A stretch of 64,000 bases of DNA from Gnetum montanum. Taxonomy: Eukaryota; Streptophyta; Gnetopsida; Gnetales; Gnetaceae. Numbering within the stretch: the stretch's first letter is position 1; each line of letters opens with the position of its first letter. Positions 59,311-64,000 of this stretch are shown here, piece by piece. The position numbers and the translations under genes were made by a program. The stretch covers positions 87,870 through 151,869 of the forward strand of contig MNCI01003549.1 of the NCBI GenBank assembly GCA_015680685.1. Reading direction: 5' to 3'. Below the pieces are notes generated by a model. That model saw only the letters and a program-made list of their open reading frames with translations, ran no database searches and was not told where the DNA came from.

Positions 59311-60737
59311 GTCCCATGAAAAAATTTTGTGATCTGTAGGTTTTCAGAAAACACACCTACCCTGACATCTCTTCAAACCCCTTTCATCATACGCACATCT
59401 CCTACACCACAAAAATCATTCGTTATCCGTGTACCTCCTTCCATTACAACAACAACCACACCATCTGAAAACTGACCCATTCCCTTTGTGATCCGGGTGC
59501 CAAAACACCTTGACACACAACCCACCTCTGTTCCTCCACAACCTCTATGAGAACATCTTGCTGATAGACTAACAAGAGAGCACCTGGAAAGAGAAAACCA
59601 TCAGCACAAATTAGGACAACCGAAACCCACACTGCTAAACACTGTTCCTATGGGTCCATCCATTAATGAGCCTAGTATGAGTCATCAAAATAAGAATGAT
59701 GTCATGAGTTGTGTCCCAAATCTAGCATCCTCAGTTACCAATGCAAAAACTCCTTCACGAGAAATATGAATGCTGGGTCAAATGGACCAAATCTCCATAG
59801 ACAAGGGTGCCCCAAATGGTAAAGACCTAGCAAGAGCATTGATCCATATCACACAAGCCTTAAAACAAAAGAACACTTCTTTAAGTATGTATGGCCTAGT
59901 AATGAATTCACCAATACATCGAGAATCTCTTGTGTGAATGCTAACTTCAATTCCTATTAGTAAAGACCTCCTTACCGATGAACCATCCATTTATGCAGTA
60001 TTATCCCCGCAAAATCAAGAATCAAAGACCACATCCCTAGAGTTTTGTGCTAAGGATATTAAGCTAGATGTGAAAATAGGGTACACCATTTCAAGATACA
60101 TAGGGTACATGTCGATGACGATGCGGAAACAAATGTAATACCTTTTCCCATCATCGAAAAACTAAGACTTACTAAATAAATACAGCCCATGATAACTTCT
60201 TTCCTAAATTCCTTTAGCGGTTCTTGTGTTGGGATGAAAGGTATGGTTACCTTAGATTTCATAGCTAGGGACCAGTTCTCCACATCAGCTGAATTCATGG
60301 TGGTTGACGAAATTCCTGGGTTTAATCTACTTCTAGGACGTCCCTAGCTATCTCAACTTAGAGTAGTATCCTCACCATTCCATCAGGAGATCCACCTACC
60401 TTACGAGGATGGTGAAATTATTATACATGAGGATACAATAGTATTGCTCAATTTCTCACACCATGAGGTAGATCAAGAGTCAAAAATTGAGTTTGTTGAG
60501 CCTAAGCAAGGAACTATGAGCATAACTCAAGACATGAACCCAATGTTAACTCAAAATCCTACTAAAATTGAGGAAGCACCAGATAACAGAAACATAGGAG
60601 CCATTCCTACTGATGTTTCTTGGTTGGAATTTCCCTTTGACATCATTGATGAAGGGGAAGATGAGTATAAAATCATACCTACATGCCCAACCCCACATGT
60701 TAAGCTACAAAGGATCAAGAGGCAACTCAACAACTAG
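59311..60737 (+). pseudogene. Linker, protease-like domain and tail of element G polyprotein
   Basis: The linker 59,311-60,000 is Pro/Thr-rich with PF(V/I)IR(V/T)(P/S)P repeats. The protease-like domain (about 60,040-60,350) reads RVHVDDDAETNVIPFPIIEK, then FNLLLGRP*LSQLRVVSSP. The active-site triad is D-D-D, against D-D-E in D and D-T/S-G in working retropepsins. An acidic tail ends with QRIKRQLNN and TAG at 60,735-60,737. No RT follows; the next sequence is the convergent repeat region and the antisense gene. Confidence 0.75.
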
Positions 60738-60744
60738 AATGAAT

Positions 60745-61020
60745 CAATAGATGTCCAAAATGACATTAAACTACCAATCATCCGGTATGACGTTAAACTG
60801 CCAGCGAACGTCTGCAATGATGTTAAACTAGTCATGGTTAGAAATGGCTAGTTCCCTTTAAAAGCTTCCTAAACCTGTTATTGCTTTTGGCCCACTAAGG
60901 CATAAAATTGGTAATCTTTCTTTCTTTTACAATACATGCAATAGTCCACCATGAATTTAAACTAATGTGAACAACCCGAAATGGCTTTAAACTAGGATTC
61001 AATACATTGCAAGTTTACAA
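60745..61020 (-). repeat. Short repeats between convergent genes of G
   Basis: On the minus strand AGTTTAACATCATTGCAGAC, AGTTTAACGTCATACCGGAT, AGTTTAATGTCATTTTGGAC, ACCAATTTTATGCCTTAGTG and CTAGTTTAAAGCCATTTCGG recur. They match the arrays at 3,060-3,752 and 8,835-9,127 in D, in the same orientation relative to the antisense gene. Confidence 0.75.
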
Positions 61021-61344
61021 AAATTCACTATGTTATGTCAAATTTTAGTTATAGTCTCGATCTATGCCTTCTCATTACTTCCTTCTTTTACAAGTGTTGA
61101 TTTATGTTTTGTTTCCCCATTTTACGTTTGGCTACATGCATATGTTCACAATAATACTTGAAAAGGCAAATAAAAAGAGAAAACAAGAAAAATAAGAAAA
61201 AAATGATACATCAAAATGGTAGTAAAATTCCAACACATTATGCCATAACTAAGTCCATATTGTTACATTTGTCAACCATATGTTTCCATTAAACATTCAA
61301 AAAATTCAAAACATTTAATAGCTAAAGTGTTGTTAACAATAAGC

Positions 61345-64000
61345 TCATGGAGGAGGTTGGTCCCCAAGATCTTCTTCATCATCCGCTCTTGCTCCACTGG
61401 GGCCAGCTCCATCATTAGCATGTCCCTACAAATAGAAAACAGAACAAAAAAAAGGACAAGAGTAGTAAAGCAAATCATAAACACAAAAAATAGAAAAAAA
61501 GTAACACTAACAATGAAAATAATAAAACCATTCAAAAATAAATGCCATAGTAAAACACTCATAAGTGAGGAGGGTTCTAAGTTGACCTCCAAATGCCATA
61601 GAATCTCCTCCTTGGGCACATTTGCCCAATCCTCCTCTAGGCCAAGATCAATGCTAGCCAAGGTTTTACCCTTGTCCACTGAAGTCCAAGTAGGATGCTT
61701 AAGAGAGAACATGCATGTAGAAGCCTCCCCAGAGGTAGTGGTAATGGTTCTCTCAAGAGATCCCTCCACCTTAGTACACTCGGTGAACCTATCATAAGTA
61801 GGCCGCAAGCCTAACCCATCGATGAACATCTCCATCTAGTGATGTTCAACTGACTTCTCCTTTAACCATTTCTTATATTGATGCTTGTGGTCCTTTTGGT
61901 CTTGGCCCGATTTCTGTACTTTTGTAGCAAAGGAATCCCAATCATGACATTTCCTATTCAACAAGTACATCTATGCTCTTTTTTCTGCTAAGTACCATGT
62001 CGCTTACACTTTGCTATTCAAAACTATCCAGTAACGTGCATAGGTGATTTNACTTGCACTTTGCTATTCAAAACTATCCAGTAACGTGCATAGGTGATTT
62101 CAGATGTGCACTAGGTGCTATCATCAGACAGCCTAGTAGCAGCAAGATGGTAACGGGATTGGAGATCCCTTTTCTCCTCTCTCTCCTTTGCTAGTGCTTC
62201 CCTCAATGAGTGAACCTCTTCCCATAGATACTCAACCAAATGCCTACAAGTCCAAAGTGACTTGGCATTTTGTATGATGCAACTAGAAACTGCATCGTAC
62301 ACATTCCTAGGGACTTGCTCAATATTCCCTAGCAGTTCAGGGAGAGCATCAATGTGAGTGGCTTTAGAGGGATCCCACTGAAGCTTGGCACCTACAGGTG
62401 TAAGTACCACACATATAAATTAGCTAGAATCAATAAAGAATGCAAAGAAACACAATAAATCCAAGCAATAACTGTAATACACAATACACACATACCTAGT
62501 TCTAGATGAGCTTCTTGTAGGAGACCGACCACATCATTAACCATGCCTTTAACAAATTCTGTTTTACTAGGCATCTCAGGCCATGGACTTAGTTTGTTGA
62601 TTGGTGTGGGACAAGCAGGGGAGGTTACTTGGATTGGAACCTGTATTCCCGACACCTCTTCCTGAGATGCATGTGCCTCAAAAATCTCAGCATCTACCTC
62701 TGACACTAGAAATAATTAAGATAATCAAGGACAACACATGAAAATTAAAGGCCACAAAAACATGGATTAAGCTAAAAGGGAACATACCAAAAAGCCCTTT
62801 GCTGTTTAGCTTGGGTAGATCACCAAGCTGCAAAGATCCATCAAAGAAGCCATCGAAGACACCTCTTTCATCACTTGAATGCCTAAGTGCATCTAAAGCC
62901 TTTGCAAGCTTTGTCCCCATGACATTTTTCACATCTTCCTCTTGCGAGGTAGGAGGTTCTTTGATTTTTTCTTTTCTTTCCTTTGCCTCTTCCTCTAGCC
63001 TTGTAACAACCACCTCAGGATCAACCATCAGGGCCAAGGTCTCTCTCTCTCTCTTAGGACTTTCCTATGATAATTCCAGAATCTTAAGTATAACATGGTA
63101 TATATAACGTATAGGCCAAACAATAGCAAACAGAAAGTAATAATAATAAATATATAACAATAAAATAAGATACTTACCTTCCACTTTTCGTACAAACTGA
63201 ATCTTCTTTGCTCTTGGTGGTATTACATCGGGAGCAGGTTCCCTTGGATGTTCTTTCCTCTTCACCTTCGTCTTTGACTTTCTGACAGTCTCACCAATCA
63301 AACGTTCATCCCTTTTAATAGACGTGTGTAGCCTAGGCGGTTTCAATCCCAAGCTATCATGGGAATGATTAGAACGATTGACCGCACCTCCACTAGTAAT
63401 TGATACTCATTCCTCAATATCTTCTGGTGGATCCTAGGATCTAGTGGTGCTAAACAAATGGCAAATCCAAGGACGGGACAATTGTGATCGATCTCTCAAA
63501 ATATAGTGGTTATCTTCATAAACCACTAGGAACTTAGCAAACCTACGTAAGTACCCCGTAAAGAAGAAAAATGTAAAATGGGATTTAGCATGGATGTTTG
63601 AACGTACCTTGATGATCTTCCCATGAAAACTAGATATAAGAAACTATGCCCAGTTATAGCACATGTCGATCTTTAAAACTACATGCATGACATGCATAGA
63701 CTTGATCCCAAGGTTTCTTCCTTGAGAAAGGGATTTGAGGAATGCCTGTTCCTGGAATACAAGAAGTTCATCTCTGTTGATTAGGTATCATTTTGCATGG
63801 CAAAGCCCTTAGGACCCTGAGACACACCTAACCACTTCTCAAGCTCTCTTATGACCTAGCCCTCTTTTGTTGCTTTATCTATAGTCACCATGGCACCATC
63901 CATGGGTACACCAAAATTATTAGAAAGGAATTCATAGGTAAGGTGAAAAGATACCTTGACTCCTCAAACTTGCATGCTAAAATGGGAAGCATCATAATTG
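61345..64000 (-). pseudogene. Antisense multi-exon gene (aORF) of TAT-like element G, 5' end outside window
   Basis: Exons on the minus strand: beyond 64,000 to 63,178; 63,064-62,788; 62,705-62,496; 62,391 to about 61,570; and 61,425-61,345 with stop TGA. Donors are GGAAG|GTAAGT, TTTG|GTATGT and CTAG|GTATGT; acceptors are CATAG|, TTCTAG|, TGTAG| and TTTGTAG|. The protein matches D exon by exon: GDLPKLNSKGLFG against GDLPTITPKGLLG, SPWPEMPSK...GMVNDVV against PWAETPDK...GVVDDMI, LQWDPSKATHIDA against LKWDSKQVVKVDV, and an acidic ARADDEED tail. An N at 62,051 with a ~48 bp duplication disturbs the fourth exon. Stops are few. Function unknown. Confidence 0.7.
62002..62100. repeat. ~48 bp direct duplication around a single N
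   Basis: 62,002-62,050 and 62,052-62,100 match except for one or two bases (CTTACACTTTG against CTTGCACTTTG), with N at 62,051. Confidence 0.88.

Noticed and set aside
1-64000. A new bacterial-style defence or metabolic operon
   Set aside because: The content is plant LTR retrotransposons throughout; no prokaryotic gene layout, ribosome binding sites or operons are present.

Overview
This window is nuclear DNA from a plant with a large, transposon-rich genome (a gymnosperm would fit, but nothing here proves it). It is almost entirely decayed, nested Ty3/gypsy LTR retrotransposons. Most coding regions are broken by stop codons, very often TAG or TGA where a sister copy keeps CAG/CAA or where CGA is expected, as methylated cytosines decay. 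I saw no certain host gene, tRNA, rRNA or CRISPR array.

Two lineages are present. (1) Athila-like elements, labelled A, B, C, E, F, H and I here. Where the element is complete enough to show them, they have a primer site complementary to the 3' end of tRNA-Asp (a decayed TGGCGCCGTTGCC), LTRs that begin TGAT or TAAT and end CTCATCA or similar, an FMDDFS-type reverse transcriptase (A), and a long third ORF after integrase. (2) TAT-like elements, labelled D and G. They have ~1.5 kb LTRs, a different primer site (TTGGCACTAGAAGGAGGG), gag and a protease-like domain. They also carry a convergent, antisense, multi-exon gene (called aORF here). A separate TAT pol fragment lies at 1.4-2.96 kb.

Layout. 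1-0.95 kb: unassigned, possible exons. 1.2-2.96 kb: TAT LTR end and RT/RNase H/second RNase H fragment. 3.06-14.85 kb: element D, read leftward from its LTR at 13.3-14.85 kb, with gag-protease at 13.06-9.25 kb and the antisense gene at 4.0-8.67 kb. D interrupts the gag of element C (14.86-16.79 kb), which abuts element E (16.8-20.87 kb, gag and protease). 20.87-28.7 kb: element F (RT, RNase H, integrase, third ORF). Element A (about 13 kb, both LTRs, gag-protease-RT-RH-IN-third ORF) sits inside the 3' LTR of F and ends at 42,107. Element B (42.24-50.33 kb) follows; it keeps gag and the third ORF but has no pol. 50.84-54.1 kb: element I on the minus strand. 54.13-55.08 kb: start of element H, interrupted by element G (55.08 kb to the window end), a second copy of the D type in the opposite orientation.

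The most interesting signal is the D/G family. In two independent copies, gag-protease faces a spliced antisense gene tail to tail, with related short repeats between them. The antisense gene has its own TATA box and intron positions shared by both copies. The assembly also carries visible faults: single N joins flanked by duplicated sequence, and one segment (28,710-29,280) that appears to be inserted backwards.
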